Of a DNA stretch of 64,000 nucleotides, positions 8,094 through 17,090 are shown in pieces. The DNA is taken from NCBI GenBank assembly GCA_036389315.1, contig DASVQF010000048.1:62001-126000 (forward strand), read 5' to 3'. This stretch comes from DASQYE01 sp036389315 (GTDB lineage: Bacteria; Acidobacteriota; Blastocatellia; Pyrinomonadales; Pyrinomonadaceae). Position 1 is the first letter of the stretch; each line of letters starts with the position of its first letter. A program made the translations under genes and the position numbers. Below the pieces are notes generated by a model. The model ran no database searches and was not told the DNA's origin. It worked only from the letters and a program-made list of their open reading frames with translations.

Positions 8094-8681
8094 CTACTTC
8101 GCCTGGGTCGCGGGCCGGGCCGCCTCTGCCATTAAAAGCTTGTCGAGATTGGTGCGAATGATCTGTTTATACTCTTCGGGCCGGGCCATGCCGACCTGCT
8201 TGGGCGTGGCGAGTCGGCCTGCGCGGTCGAAGAAGACCACGTAAGGCAGGCGCAGGCTCGCGGAGAACTGCGCGTAAGTCAACTGCGTCGCGTCGCGCAA
8301 CACTGTAAAGTTGAGCCGGTTCGCTTTGGCGAAATCGCGCAGGTCTCTATCGGACATGTGCTGGCGCATGTCCAGGCTCACCCAGAAAAACTTGACGGGC
8401 TTGTCCTGGTACTCCTTGCGCAGCTCTTCGAGGGCCTGCAACTCTGTCATGCACGGCGCACACCACGTCGCGCCGAAAGAGACCAGCACGACCTGGCCTT
8501 TCATCTCCGCCACGTCGTACATCTTGCCGTCTATCCCGCGCAGCTTGATGTAGACCTCGTCGGGCGCAACGCCGCCTGCTTGCGTCGCACGCGCGCCGGA
8601 AAGCGCCGCCAGGGAGAGGCAAGCCGTTATCAAGAGAAGAGCTGCGAATATCTTCCGCATAAAGGTTCCGGCGCAGGTCAT
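8094..8681 (-). CDS. TlpA/ResA-like thioredoxin-fold protein within the nuo operon
   Basis: A 195-residue exported thioredoxin-fold protein. An N-terminal hydrophobic segment (KIFAALLLITACLSLAAL) forms a signal peptide; ITAC could act as a lipobox or the ARA site further on could be cleaved by signal peptidase I. The redox motif is WCAPC (Cys74, Cys77), within VVLVSFGATWCAPCMTELQA, and the cis-proline loop is RLPYVVFFD. TlpA-type proteins reduce or maintain extracytoplasmic thiols. Its ATG overlaps the nuoM stop (ATGA), indicating coupled translation, and nuoN follows 49 bases later, so expression is tied to complex I. A second possible start is the Met before RKIFAA (8660). Role in complex I maturation is inference. 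Confidence 0.9.
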   Translation of the reverse strand: MTCAGTFMRKIFAALLLITACLSLAALSGARATQAGGVAPDEVYIKLRGIDGKMYDVAEMKGQVVLVSFGATWCAPCMTELQALEELRKEYQDKPVKFFWVSLDMRQHMSDRDLRDFAKANRLNFTVLRDATQLTYAQFSASLRLPYVVFFDRAGRLATPKQVGMARPEEYKQIIRTNLDKLLMAEAARPATQAK

Positions 8682-10234
8682 CGCTCCTGCCTGCGTGCTT
8701 CTACGGGAGCGGACGCGCCTCCCTCCGGCGCAGCCACTATAGAGCGCACGGCTGCGACCGCCTCGCGCGAGCGATCAAGAAAGGGACGCGGGTAGACGCC
8801 CATGTAAAGCATCAGAATGAGCAGCGGCGCGAGCAGCAAGACCTCGCGCGCGTTGAGGTCTGGCAAGTGTGCGTTCTCGCCGTGACGGATGGGCCCAAAG
8901 ACTACGCGCTGCAACATCCAGAGCATGTAGACGGCGGCCCAGATGACTCCCGTCCCCGCCAGCATCGTCGCAATCCAGGCCCAACTGTACTGCGATGTCC
9001 ACATGCCGAGCATAATCAGGAACTCCCCTACGAAGCCGTTCAGGAACGGGAGCCCGATAGAAGAAAGCGACGCGATGACGAAGAAGGCCGAAAACCAGGG
9101 CATCACCGTCGCCAGGCCCCCGAAGTCCGAGATCATGCGCGTGTGCCGCCGCTCGTAGATCATCCCGACGATCAGAAAGAGCGCGCCCGTCGAGACGCCG
9201 TGGTTGAGCATCTGGTAGAGCGCGCCCTGCATCCCCGTCTCCGTAAACGAAAACAGTCCCAGCACGACGAAACCCATGTGGCTCACCGAGGAATAGGCGA
9301 CGAGTCTTTTCACGTCCGGCTGCACCATCGCCACCAGCGCGCCGTAGATAATGCCTATGATCGCCAGGACGATGATGTAAGGGGCGTAGGCGCGCGCGGC
9401 CGTCGGGAACATCGCCAGGTTAAAGCGCAGCAGCCCGTAAGTGCCCATCTTCAGCAGCACGCCCGCCAGAATCACCGAACCCGCTGTGGGCGCTTCCGTG
9501 TGCGCGTCCGGCAGCCAGGTATGAAAAGGCCAGAGCGGGACTTTAATGCAGAAGGCGAAGGCGAAGGCCAAAAAAAGCAGCGCCTCGGCCCGCCCCGAAA
9601 GACGCGCGGCCACGCTCCCGCCGCTTCGCATCGCGTTCAGTATCGTGACGTAATCGAACGAGCCGTAGATGTAATAGAGCGCGATGATGCCGACGAGCAT
9701 CAAGAGGCTTCCGACAGCCGTGTAGATGAAGAACTTGGTCGCCGCGTAGATTCTCTGCTTGCCGCCCCAGATGCCTATCAGGAAGAACATCGGAACCAGC
9801 GACGCCTCGAAGAAGAGATAGAAGACCAGCAGATCGAGTGAGACGAAGACGCCGATCATCGCCGACTCCAGGACGAGCAGGAAGACGTAATAAGAGAGCA
9901 CGCGCTTTTCCACTGCGCGCCAGCTTGAAAGAATCGCTATTGGCACAAGCAGCGTCGTCAGTATTACTAGCCACAGGCTGATGCCGTCAACGCCTATGTG
10001 ATAACGCGCCCCGATGGCCCCAATCCACGGCACGTCCTGCTCAAAGCGAAAGCCTGCGCCGTAGCCTCCGCCCCCGAGCAACAGGAGCGAGAGGGCGAAA
10101 GTGGCGAGCGAGACCACGAGCGCAATCCAGCGATAATGCGTCTCTCGCCGGTAGGGCGCAAGCCCGTGCCCGACCGCCGCCAGAGCGCCCAAGACGGGCA
10201 GGAGAATCAAAGCTGTGAGCAAGTATTGCTGCAT
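8678..10234 (-). CDS. nuoM: NADH-quinone oxidoreductase subunit M
   Basis: A 518-residue polytopic protein of the antiporter-like group. Typical signatures are VDGISLWLVILTTLL, the conserved Glu/Lys region LLVFYLFFEASLVPMFFLIG, FCIKVPLWPFHTWLPDAHTEAPT and DVKRLVAYSSVSHMGFV. It forms a proton channel in the membrane arm between NuoN and NuoL. I place the start at 10234 (MQQYLLTALILLPVLG) because it begins right at the first transmembrane helix and lies 12 bases after nuoL; the longer frame upstream overlaps nuoL and reads as low-complexity basic sequence. The stop overlaps the start of the thioredoxin gene. Confidence 0.97.
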   Translation of the reverse strand: MQQYLLTALILLPVLGALAAVGHGLAPYRRETHYRWIALVVSLATFALSLLLLGGGGYGAGFRFEQDVPWIGAIGARYHIGVDGISLWLVILTTLLVPIAILSSWRAVEKRVLSYYVFLLVLESAMIGVFVSLDLLVFYLFFEASLVPMFFLIGIWGGKQRIYAATKFFIYTAVGSLLMLVGIIALYYIYGSFDYVTILNAMRSGGSVAARLSGRAEALLFLAFAFAFCIKVPLWPFHTWLPDAHTEAPTAGSVILAGVLLKMGTYGLLRFNLAMFPTAARAYAPYIIVLAIIGIIYGALVAMVQPDVKRLVAYSSVSHMGFVVLGLFSFTETGMQGALYQMLNHGVSTGALFLIVGMIYERRHTRMISDFGGLATVMPWFSAFFVIASLSSIGLPFLNGFVGEFLIMLGMWTSQYSWAWIATMLAGTGVIWAAVYMLWMLQRVVFGPIRHGENAHLPDLNAREVLLLAPLLILMLYMGVYPRPFLDRSREAVAAVRSIVAAPEGGASAPVEARRQER

Positions 10235-10245
10235 AACCGAGCCAC

Positions 10246-12591
10246 TTAGCGAAAGAAGGTTGGAATGCCGGAAAAAACTATATAGCCGATCAGCACCAGC
10301 GCGCCGAGCAGAATCATCGCGGCATAGCTGCGGACGAAACCGACCTGCAAGTAACGCACGACCGCGCCGATCTGCGTAATCCCTCGGCCCAGGCCGTTGA
10401 CTATGCCGTCGATGACGGCCACGTCGAAGAGCTTCCACAAGCCTTCGCGCGAGCCCACCTTAACGGGATTGATGATCGCCGCATCGTAAATCTCGTCCAC
10501 GTAGTACTTGTTCTCAAGCAAGGTGGGCATCGGCATCAGCGGCCGCCTCCTGAAGAGGAACCAGCCCGTGCCAATGCCAGCCAAAGCGATGAGCACGGAG
10601 ATGGCCGAAAAGAGCCTCTCTTCGTTCACCTCTGCGGGCGAATGTGCGCGCTCGGCTGCGGGCTCGTTCTGCGTCCCTTCGCCTACCGAGAGCGGAGAAG
10701 CGCCGTCGTGCGGCTGCGGCGTGGGCGAGAGGAACCGAGGCCCCTCAGCACCACCGCCCTCATGCCCGCCCGTTGCGCCCTCACGCGCGCCTTCCGATGG
10801 TTCCGGCGCGTGCGCTATGGCTGGCTCAAGCGTGTGCTCGAAATAGTTCGGGACGCGCCCTCCGCTCAAAGCGTAAGGGATGCCGACGAGACCGCCGACC
10901 GTTGAGAGAATGGCCAGGATGATAAGCGGCACGGTCATAGTCCAGGGCGACTCGTGCGGCTCGTGCACGTGATGATCTTCGTGATGAGCGCCGTGTTGAT
11001 CTCCGGCATGGGCGTCATGCGCCTCGGCCGCAGCGTGCTCGTCCGAGACAGCCTCGCCGGGCGCGTGTCGCGGGCGGTCTCCGGCCGAAGCCCTTTGAGC
11101 ATCGTGCCCTTTCACTCCCTCGTCGTAGGCGTGGGCGTGCGCCTCGTCGGCCTGTCCTCCGGCATGCGCTTCGCGGAAACGCTCAGCGCCCCAGAAGGTC
11201 ATCACCATCAGCCGCGTCATGTAGACGGCGGTCAACGCGGCCGTCAGCGCGCCGACGACCCACAGAATCTTACCGAAGCCGCTCTCGAAACCTATGCCTG
11301 CCGCGCTCCAGGTCTTCCACAGAATCTCGTCCTTGGAGAAGAAGCCTGCCCAGATAGGTATGCCGCAGATCGCCAGCCACCCCATCATCATCGTGACGAA
11401 AGTGATGGGCATGTACTTCTTGAGGCCCCCCATGCGCCGCATGTCCTGCTCGTGGTGCATGCCGTGAATCACAGAGCCGGAGCCGAGGAAGAGCAGCGCC
11501 TTGAAGAAGGCGTGCGTCATGACGTGGAAGATGGCCGCGACGAAAGCGCCCACCCCGCACGCCAGGAACATGTAGCCCAACTGCGAGACGGTCGAGTAGG
11601 CCAGGACTTTCTTAATGTCGTTTTGGGCCAACCCAATGGTCGCGGCGAAAATAGCCGTCGCCGCGCCGATGATGGCGACGATAAAAAGCGCCGTCGGAGC
11701 GTGCGTGTAGATGGCCGAGCAGCGCGCAACCATGTAAACGCCCGCCGTGACCATCGTCGCCGCGTGGATCAGGGCGGAGACGGGCGTCGGCCCGGCCATC
11801 GCGTCCGGCAACCAGACGAAGAGCGGAATCTGCGCGCTCTTGCCCGTCGCCCCGATAAAGAGCAGGACGGCTGCCGACGTGATGCCTCCGGCAAAGATTG
11901 CCCTCCACCCGAAGGGCTCTATGCCCATCCCGTTGATGATCTGAAGGGCGCTCTCGGCGATGCCGTATTCGGGCTTGGGAAAGAAGCTGATCGTCCCCGT
12001 CAAAACGAAGACGAGCATGATGCCTAGAACTACGCCCCAGTCGCCGACGCGGTTGGCGATGAAAGCTTTCTTCGCCGCGTCGCCCGCCTCCTTGCGATCA
12101 GTGTAGTAGCCGATCAGCAGATAAGAGCAGAGACCGACGCCCTCCCAGCCGACGAACATCAAGAGGAAGTTGTCGGCCAAAACCAGCGTCAGCATCGAGA
12201 ACATAAAGAGGTTCAGATAGGCGAAGAAGCGATAGAAGCCACGGTCGCCGTGCATGTACCCGGTGGCGAAGACGTGTATGAGAAGCCCTATGAAGGTGAC
12301 GAAGAGCGTGTAAATGCCGCTCAGGCGATCCATCGCCAAGCCGAAGTCTGCGCGAAAGCCACCGACGTTGATCCACGTCCACAGTTGATCCATAAGGGCT
12401 GCGTTCGCGTGCAGCGCGCCGTCCGCTTTGAAGGCCAGGAAAAAAGCCACGACAGTCGAGACGGCCACGGAAGCGCAGGCCACAAGCCCGGAGAAGGCTT
12501 CCGAGCGCAGGCGACGGCCCAGGAACCAGTTCAAGGCAGCGCCCGCGAGCGGCGCAAAGATAATCAGACTCAGAAGGTTATTTTCCGGCAT
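10246..12591 (-). CDS. nuoL: NADH-quinone oxidoreductase subunit L with His-rich insert
   Basis: A 781-residue distal membrane-arm subunit. Core signatures are LVLADNFLLMFVGWEGVGLCSYLLIGYY, KSAQIPLFVWLPDAMAGPTPVSALIHAATMV and DIKKVLAYSTVSQLGYM. The C terminus (residues about 690-781) carries the lateral-helix/final TM region. The protein is longer than the usual 610-680 residues because of two hydrophilic inserts: residues about 475-548 contain 15 histidines with many Asp/Glu/Ala, and residues about 590-657 are Pro/Gly/Glu-rich. Between them is one TM segment (TVPLIILAILSTVGGLVGIPYAL). The first insert suggests metal or proton binding, which is inference. The ATG at 12591 follows nuoK by 29 bases. 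Confidence 0.97.
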   Translation of the reverse strand: MPENNLLSLIIFAPLAGAALNWFLGRRLRSEAFSGLVACASVAVSTVVAFFLAFKADGALHANAALMDQLWTWINVGGFRADFGLAMDRLSGIYTLFVTFIGLLIHVFATGYMHGDRGFYRFFAYLNLFMFSMLTLVLADNFLLMFVGWEGVGLCSYLLIGYYTDRKEAGDAAKKAFIANRVGDWGVVLGIMLVFVLTGTISFFPKPEYGIAESALQIINGMGIEPFGWRAIFAGGITSAAVLLFIGATGKSAQIPLFVWLPDAMAGPTPVSALIHAATMVTAGVYMVARCSAIYTHAPTALFIVAIIGAATAIFAATIGLAQNDIKKVLAYSTVSQLGYMFLACGVGAFVAAIFHVMTHAFFKALLFLGSGSVIHGMHHEQDMRRMGGLKKYMPITFVTMMMGWLAICGIPIWAGFFSKDEILWKTWSAAGIGFESGFGKILWVVGALTAALTAVYMTRLMVMTFWGAERFREAHAGGQADEAHAHAYDEGVKGHDAQRASAGDRPRHAPGEAVSDEHAAAEAHDAHAGDQHGAHHEDHHVHEPHESPWTMTVPLIILAILSTVGGLVGIPYALSGGRVPNYFEHTLEPAIAHAPEPSEGAREGATGGHEGGGAEGPRFLSPTPQPHDGASPLSVGEGTQNEPAAERAHSPAEVNEERLFSAISVLIALAGIGTGWFLFRRRPLMPMPTLLENKYYVDEIYDAAIINPVKVGSREGLWKLFDVAVIDGIVNGLGRGITQIGAVVRYLQVGFVRSYAAMILLGALVLIGYIVFSGIPTFFR

Positions 12592-12620
12592 AGCTTGCTA
12601 CCTTAGCGGAAGCGCGCACG

Positions 12621-12923
12621 CTACAGCTTCAGGATGTTGGCTTCGTCCACGTCCAGCGATTCACGGTTACGGAAGATGGCTAGGATGATGCCGAGCCCGA
12701 CGGCAGCCTCGGCCGCCGCCACGGTCATCACTATGAAGACGAAGAGCTGGCCCGAGACATCCTTGAAGAAACTGGAAAAGGCGACGAACGTCAGGTTCAC
12801 GGCATTCAGCATCAGCTCTATGCACATGAACATGGAGATGACGTTGCGCTTGATGATGACGCCGACGACGCCAATCGTGAACAGGACGGCCGACAGCGCC
12901 AGATACCAGGATAGTTGCGGCAT
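12621..12923 (-). CDS. nuoK: NADH-quinone oxidoreductase subunit K
   Basis: A 100-residue protein with three transmembrane helices. TM2 holds MFMCIELMLNAVNLTFVAFS, including the conserved glutamate of the proton path, and TM3 holds FIVMTVAAAEAAVGLGIILAIF with its second conserved glutamate. The tail RNRESLDVDEANILKL is typical of NuoK. The ATG at 12923 (MPQLSWYLALSAVLF) gives the normal family length; the frame extends further upstream into nuoJ but that part is Arg-rich nonsense. It sits 7 bases after the nuoJ stop. Confidence 0.97.
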   Translation of the reverse strand: MPQLSWYLALSAVLFTIGVVGVIIKRNVISMFMCIELMLNAVNLTFVAFSSFFKDVSGQLFVFIVMTVAAAEAAVGLGIILAIFRNRESLDVDEANILKL

Positions 12924-12930
12924 AATCTCT

Positions 12931-13614
12931 CTACTCCAAATCAGTATCCTTCGTGCGCGAGGCCGGCCGAGCTTCGGCAGGCTCCTGCAAAAGCTCAGCC
13001 GCCTCAGCCGTCGAGTGTGTGATGACGGGCGTCGCATCGCCGACCGCTTCGGGGTCTACGATGCTTCTGGTCAGGACTTGCGCGCCCGGAATGACGCGCG
13101 CGTCCGTGGGCAACAGAGCGCCACGTCTTGCCAGAGACATCGCGCCCACAATCGCCATCAACAGCAGCAGGGAAGTGATCTCGAACGGCAGCAAGTATTT
13201 CGTAAAGAGCCCAGTGCCGATGGACATCGTCAGGCCCACGTCCGAAGCACTGGTCGCCGGAGTGTTTCTGGAATCGCCGACGAAGGAGATGATAAAAGCT
13301 GCCTCGGCGAAGAGCACAGCCGCCATAGCAATCGCACCGGGGACTAGATAGCGCGGGCGCAAGACCCTGTGCTCCTCCTCCTCGACATTGAGGAGCATGA
13401 TGACGAAGACGACCAGCACCATGATCGCGCCCGCGTAGACGATGACCTGCACGGCGGCGATGAAGGGCGCGGCCAGCATCACGTACAGAGACGCCAGCGA
13501 GATGAAGACCCCGATCAGAGAGATGGCGCTGTAGAGCGGATTGCGCTGCGCCACCATCGCAATCGCGCACCCCACAGCAAGCCCGGCGAAAAGTATGAAG
13601 AGGAGAGCTAACAT
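12931..13614 (-). CDS. nuoJ: NADH-quinone oxidoreductase subunit J
   Basis: A 227-residue membrane protein with five TM segments. TM1 is LALLFILFAGLAVGCAIAMV, followed by RNPLYSAISLIGVFISLASLYVMLAAPFIAAVQVIVYAGAIMVLVVFVIMLL, the strongly conserved NuoJ core with the pi-bulge TM3 motif VYAGAIMVLFVFV in slightly varied form. After the last TM (LLPFEITSLLLLMAIVGAMSLA) there is an extra hydrophilic C-terminal extension of about 50 residues ending EARPASRTKDTDLE. An upstream ATG at 13641 would overlap nuoH by 22 bases; the ATG at 13614 fits TM1 better. nuoI, which normally precedes nuoJ, is absent. Confidence 0.95.
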   Translation of the reverse strand: MLALLFILFAGLAVGCAIAMVAQRNPLYSAISLIGVFISLASLYVMLAAPFIAAVQVIVYAGAIMVLVVFVIMLLNVEEEEHRVLRPRYLVPGAIAMAAVLFAEAAFIISFVGDSRNTPATSASDVGLTMSIGTGLFTKYLLPFEITSLLLLMAIVGAMSLARRGALLPTDARVIPGAQVLTRSIVDPEAVGDATPVITHSTAEAAELLQEPAEARPASRTKDTDLE

Positions 13615-13619
13615 AGCTG

Positions 13620-14696
13620 CTAACCCAAAAAGCCCAGCCACCCCTTAAAGAGAGCGTTCACCGCGTCAATCACTCCGGTAAACTGCAAGGTCGCCGTCAG
13701 GATGATGTTCAGGATGGCGACGGGCAGCAGGAACTTCCATCCGAAGTTCATCAACTGATCGAAACGAAAGCGCGGCAGCGTCCCGCGCAGCCAGATGTAA
13801 AGGAACAGAAAGAAGACGACCTTCCCGATAAAGTAGAGCGGCCCGAGCCACGGAATCTGCTTGACGAAGGGCCCATTCCAGCCGCCCAGAAAGAGCGTCG
13901 TCGCCAGCATCGAGACCGTGAACATGTTGATGTACTCGGCCATGAAGAAGAGCGCGAACTTCATCGCGCTGTACTCGGTGTGAAAGCCCGCGACCAGCTC
14001 CGTCTCAGCCTCGGGCAGGTCGAACGGCACGCGGTTCGTCTCCGCAATCGCCGAGATCAGATAGATGATGAACCCGATGGGCTGCACCCAGAACAAGTAC
14101 CAGCCCATCCCTTGCACGCCGTACTGCTGCTCGACAATCTGGTAGAGGTCGAGCGTGCCGGACTGCAAGACTACACCGATCAGGGCCAGGCCGAGCGACA
14201 GCTCGTACGAGATAAGCTGCGCGGCAGAGCGCAGCCCCCCCATCAAGCTATACTTGTTATTGGAAGACCATCCGGCCAGGGCTATGCCGTAGACGCCGAC
14301 GGACGTAATCCCCAAGACATAGAGCAGCGCGACATCGAAACGCGTGACGACCAACTGCACGGAGCCGATCAGCGGAAGCGTGACCGTGGGCCCAAAAGGA
14401 TAGACGATGATCGTCATCAGGGCTGCGGTCGTGGCGATAATGGGCGCGAGAAAATAGATGAACTTCGTGGATTTGTCGGGGATGATGTCTTCTTTGAAGA
14501 TGAACTTCAGGAGGTCTGCGAGCGGCTGAAGCATCCCGCCGTAGCCGACGCGGTTCGGCCCCAGCCGCCCCTGAATGAAAGCCAGCACACGACGCTCGGC
14601 CAACACGGTGTAGGCCACAATGCCCATCACCACCGCGAAGACGATCATGATGCCGGTCAACTTGAACCCGGCATAAACGAGAGTATCCCAGTCCAT
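13620..14696 (-). CDS. nuoH: NADH-quinone oxidoreductase subunit H
   Basis: A 358-residue protein with about eight TM helices that joins the membrane arm to the peripheral arm and forms much of the quinone chamber. Signatures are ERRVLAFIQGRLGPNRVGYGGMLQPLADLLKFI, ISYELSLGLALIGV, IAETNRVPFDLPEAETELVAGFHTEYS and IWLRGTLPRFRFDQLMNFGWK. The start at 14696 (MDWDTLVYAGFK) is preferred; the frame extends 24 codons further into an inverted repeat located between nuoG and nuoH, but those residues look non-coding. nuoJ follows 5 bases after its stop. Confidence 0.97.
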   Translation of the reverse strand: MDWDTLVYAGFKLTGIMIVFAVVMGIVAYTVLAERRVLAFIQGRLGPNRVGYGGMLQPLADLLKFIFKEDIIPDKSTKFIYFLAPIIATTAALMTIIVYPFGPTVTLPLIGSVQLVVTRFDVALLYVLGITSVGVYGIALAGWSSNNKYSLMGGLRSAAQLISYELSLGLALIGVVLQSGTLDLYQIVEQQYGVQGMGWYLFWVQPIGFIIYLISAIAETNRVPFDLPEAETELVAGFHTEYSAMKFALFFMAEYINMFTVSMLATTLFLGGWNGPFVKQIPWLGPLYFIGKVVFFLFLYIWLRGTLPRFRFDQLMNFGWKFLLPVAILNIILTATLQFTGVIDAVNALFKGWLGFLG

Positions 14697-14722
14697 AGTG
14701 AATAAATGCAGAAGGCCGCAAG

Positions 14723-14790
14723 GCGGAATGATGAATGAAAAAGCAGTTGCCTTTAATTCATCCTTCACACTGCCGCATTCATCATTGCTT
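14723..14790. repeat. Intergenic heptad hairpin, copy A (nuoG-nuoH)
   Basis: AATGATGAATG (14727-14737) recurs inverted as CATTCATCATT (14776-14786). A tighter hairpin is also possible: AATGATGAATGAAAAAGC (14727-14744), loop AGTT, GCCTTTAATTCATCCTTC (14749-14766). The GCGGAATGATGAAT segment is shared with copy F near 58.19 kb. The element fills the gap between two complex I genes and reaches the nuoG stop. Confidence 0.75.
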
Positions 14791-14791
14791 T

Positions 14792-17086
14792 TCAGTCTCC
14801 TGCGACGGCTTCGCCGCGACGTTGCAGGGATGCGTCAATCGTAATCTGGTAGAGGGGCGAAATCGCCAGGGTCGGGGGCTCTGGATTTCCGGCGGCGAGC
14901 AGGTGGAACTGCGGGACTTTGCCCGTCAAGGTTCCGGGCTTAAACAGCTCATGGCCCACCGGAGGCGTCTCCGTAATCTTCTCTCCCGTGTCGGGCAGGC
15001 GTTCGACGCTCGCGCGAATGCTTTCAAGCTCGCTCGACAGGTCTCTCCCTTCGGCGACGGGGTGTTTGGCCTGCACAGGCTTCGTCTCATCTTTCAGGAG
15101 CGGGTAGCGCAAACCCTCGTAAGCCGGAACGCGCCCGGCAAGCTCTTTAAAGACGGCGCTCGCAGACATCTGGAAGCCGAGGTCAACGCCAAGCTCCTGG
15201 GCCAACTGCGACGTAATCATCCAATCCTGCTTGGATTGGTGTACGGGCGGGATTGATTGGCGCACGCGCTGCACCAGAGCGCCGTTATTCGTAAAGCTGC
15301 CGTCGGATTCGGCGAATGATGCTGCGGGCAGCACGACATCGGCGAAGCGTGTCGTCTCGGTCTCGAAAAGCTCCTGCACGACGAGGAAGTCTAGCCGCGA
15401 GAGCGCCTCTTCGCTCCCGCTGAGGTGTTCGGGAAGGAAGCTTCCCGCCACGTACAGCGCGCGCACGCTCTCGCCCGCAGCGTCGAGCATCTGGCGGGCG
15501 TCCCTTGCGCCGCGCATCAATCCGATGTCGTGCGCGCCGACGCTGTTGTTATAGAGCGGCAGCGGGTGCAGGAGAACGCGATGGGACTGGCGGGCCAGCG
15601 TACGGGGAAGCTGCGCGACCACAGCCTGCGCGGCCGCGCTCAGCTCGCCGCCGAACATGATGACGAGGTCGCCTTCGGTTGAAGTCAGAGCCCGGCGCAG
15701 CTCTATCAGCTCGACCTCTTCGACTCCCATCTTCTGCGCCGCAAGCTTGTTATGCGCCTGGTTGGCAATCGCCAGCACAGCCGCGTCCTCAGTCCCCGGA
15801 CGGATGTGCAAGAATTGCGCCGCCTGTTGTTTCAAGCGTATGGGCGTGCTGTTGATGATGAGGAGCTTTGCGCCGCCGTTGCGGACGGCCTGCCTGATCT
15901 GCTTGCCGGTGAATGGCTGCAACTCCTCGGGCTCGCCGCCGATCAGGAGTATGGTCTGAGCGTAGCGAATGTCGCGGTGCGTGGCGATGGGCCCACCGAG
16001 GTTGTCGAAGAAGGGTTGCAGGCTGAAAGCATCCGTCGCAGTGTAGTTCTCCGTGCCGACGACTTCGGTGGCGAACTTGTGCAGCGCGTAGAGAGATTCG
16101 TTGGTCAGGCGCGGGCTGCCGACGACGCCGATTGCGTTAGCGCCGTGCTGCTCGGCTACGGCGTCGAGCTTTGAAGCAGTAAAGCGAATCGCCTCATCCC
16201 ACGTCGCCGGGATCAGCTTGCCGCCCTTCTTGTAACGAATCAGCGGCGTGCGCAATCGCTCTTCGTGATTGACGAAGGGATGGCCGAAGCGCCCCTTGAT
16301 GCAGAGGAACTCGCCGTTGTGGCCGTTGACGTAGCGGTCGCGCGCGACCGACCGCATCAACTCGCCCGCGCGCGAGCCCAGAGACATCTCGCATCCGTCC
16401 GAGCAGAAGGTGCAGGTCGAGATGGTCTGCGACAGCTCCCAGGGGCGCGCCTGGTGGCGATAGGTCGCGTCAAGCAGCGTGCCCGTCGGGCAGACCTCTA
16501 TGCAGTTGCCGCACTGCGAGCAGTTGAGCCAGCCGCCGTAAGTGCCTATGACCGTATGAGCGCCGCGCCCGCCCGCCTCAATCGCGTCCTCTCCCATCCA
16601 TTCGTCGCAGACGCGCGTGCAGCGCTTGCAGAGAATGCAACGCTGCGAGTCGTTGGCGACAATCGGCGAGAGATATTTTTCGGGAGCATAATTCTTGGGC
16701 TCGTAAAAACGCTCCTCAAGTCCGCCCCAATCGAAGGCCATCTCCTGCAATTCGCACTCGCCGCCGCGATCACAGACGGGGCAGTCGAGCGGGTGATTGG
16801 CCAGCAGGAACTCGACCATCGCGCGCTGGGCTTTCTCAATCTCTTCGCTCTCGGTGGTGACGACCATGCCGTCCGTACAGGTGATCGTGCAGGAGGTCTG
16901 CAATTTCGGCATCTTCTCTATCCGCACCAGGCACATGCGACATGAAGCCTGCAAGGCCAGGTCGGAGTAGTAGCAGAAGGAAGGAATATCGAAGCCCTGC
17001 TCGCGGCACACGTCTATCAGGCGCGCGCCCTTCGCCACCTGAAAATCTTTACCGTTGATCGTGACTTTGACTAGCTCAGTTGACAT
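14792..17086 (-). CDS. nuoG: NADH-quinone oxidoreductase subunit G
   Basis: A 764-residue peripheral-arm iron-sulfur subunit. The N-terminal [2Fe-2S] ligands are Cys38, Cys49, Cys52 and Cys66/70; the His-Cys cluster is HPLDCPVCDRGGEC (His98, Cys102, Cys105, Cys111); two ferredoxin-type [4Fe-4S] motifs follow, CILCKRCTRVC (150-160) and CSQCGNCIEVCP (189-199). A further CTFCSDGC motif (225-232) opens the molybdopterin-oxidoreductase-like domain that fills the rest, as in the N7-containing bacterial NuoG. The C-terminal segment has FADVVLPAASFAESDGSFTN, typical of the family. The start lies 4 bases after nuoF. An inverted repeat separates it from nuoH. Confidence 0.97.
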   Translation of the reverse strand: MSTELVKVTINGKDFQVAKGARLIDVCREQGFDIPSFCYYSDLALQASCRMCLVRIEKMPKLQTSCTITCTDGMVVTTESEEIEKAQRAMVEFLLANHPLDCPVCDRGGECELQEMAFDWGGLEERFYEPKNYAPEKYLSPIVANDSQRCILCKRCTRVCDEWMGEDAIEAGGRGAHTVIGTYGGWLNCSQCGNCIEVCPTGTLLDATYRHQARPWELSQTISTCTFCSDGCEMSLGSRAGELMRSVARDRYVNGHNGEFLCIKGRFGHPFVNHEERLRTPLIRYKKGGKLIPATWDEAIRFTASKLDAVAEQHGANAIGVVGSPRLTNESLYALHKFATEVVGTENYTATDAFSLQPFFDNLGGPIATHRDIRYAQTILLIGGEPEELQPFTGKQIRQAVRNGGAKLLIINSTPIRLKQQAAQFLHIRPGTEDAAVLAIANQAHNKLAAQKMGVEEVELIELRRALTSTEGDLVIMFGGELSAAAQAVVAQLPRTLARQSHRVLLHPLPLYNNSVGAHDIGLMRGARDARQMLDAAGESVRALYVAGSFLPEHLSGSEEALSRLDFLVVQELFETETTRFADVVLPAASFAESDGSFTNNGALVQRVRQSIPPVHQSKQDWMITSQLAQELGVDLGFQMSASAVFKELAGRVPAYEGLRYPLLKDETKPVQAKHPVAEGRDLSSELESIRASVERLPDTGEKITETPPVGHELFKPGTLTGKVPQFHLLAAGNPEPPTLAISPLYQITIDASLQRRGEAVAGD

Positions 17087-17090
17087 ATTC

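Noticed and set aside
6962..8161. A 399-codon open frame on the plus strand opposite nuoN
   Set aside because: It is highly basic, His/Arg-rich and lies wholly against nuoN and the thioredoxin gene, which have clear homology.
10954..12027. A 357-codon plus-strand frame opposite nuoL
   Set aside because: Antisense shadow; composition is Arg/Asp/His-rich with no domain pattern.
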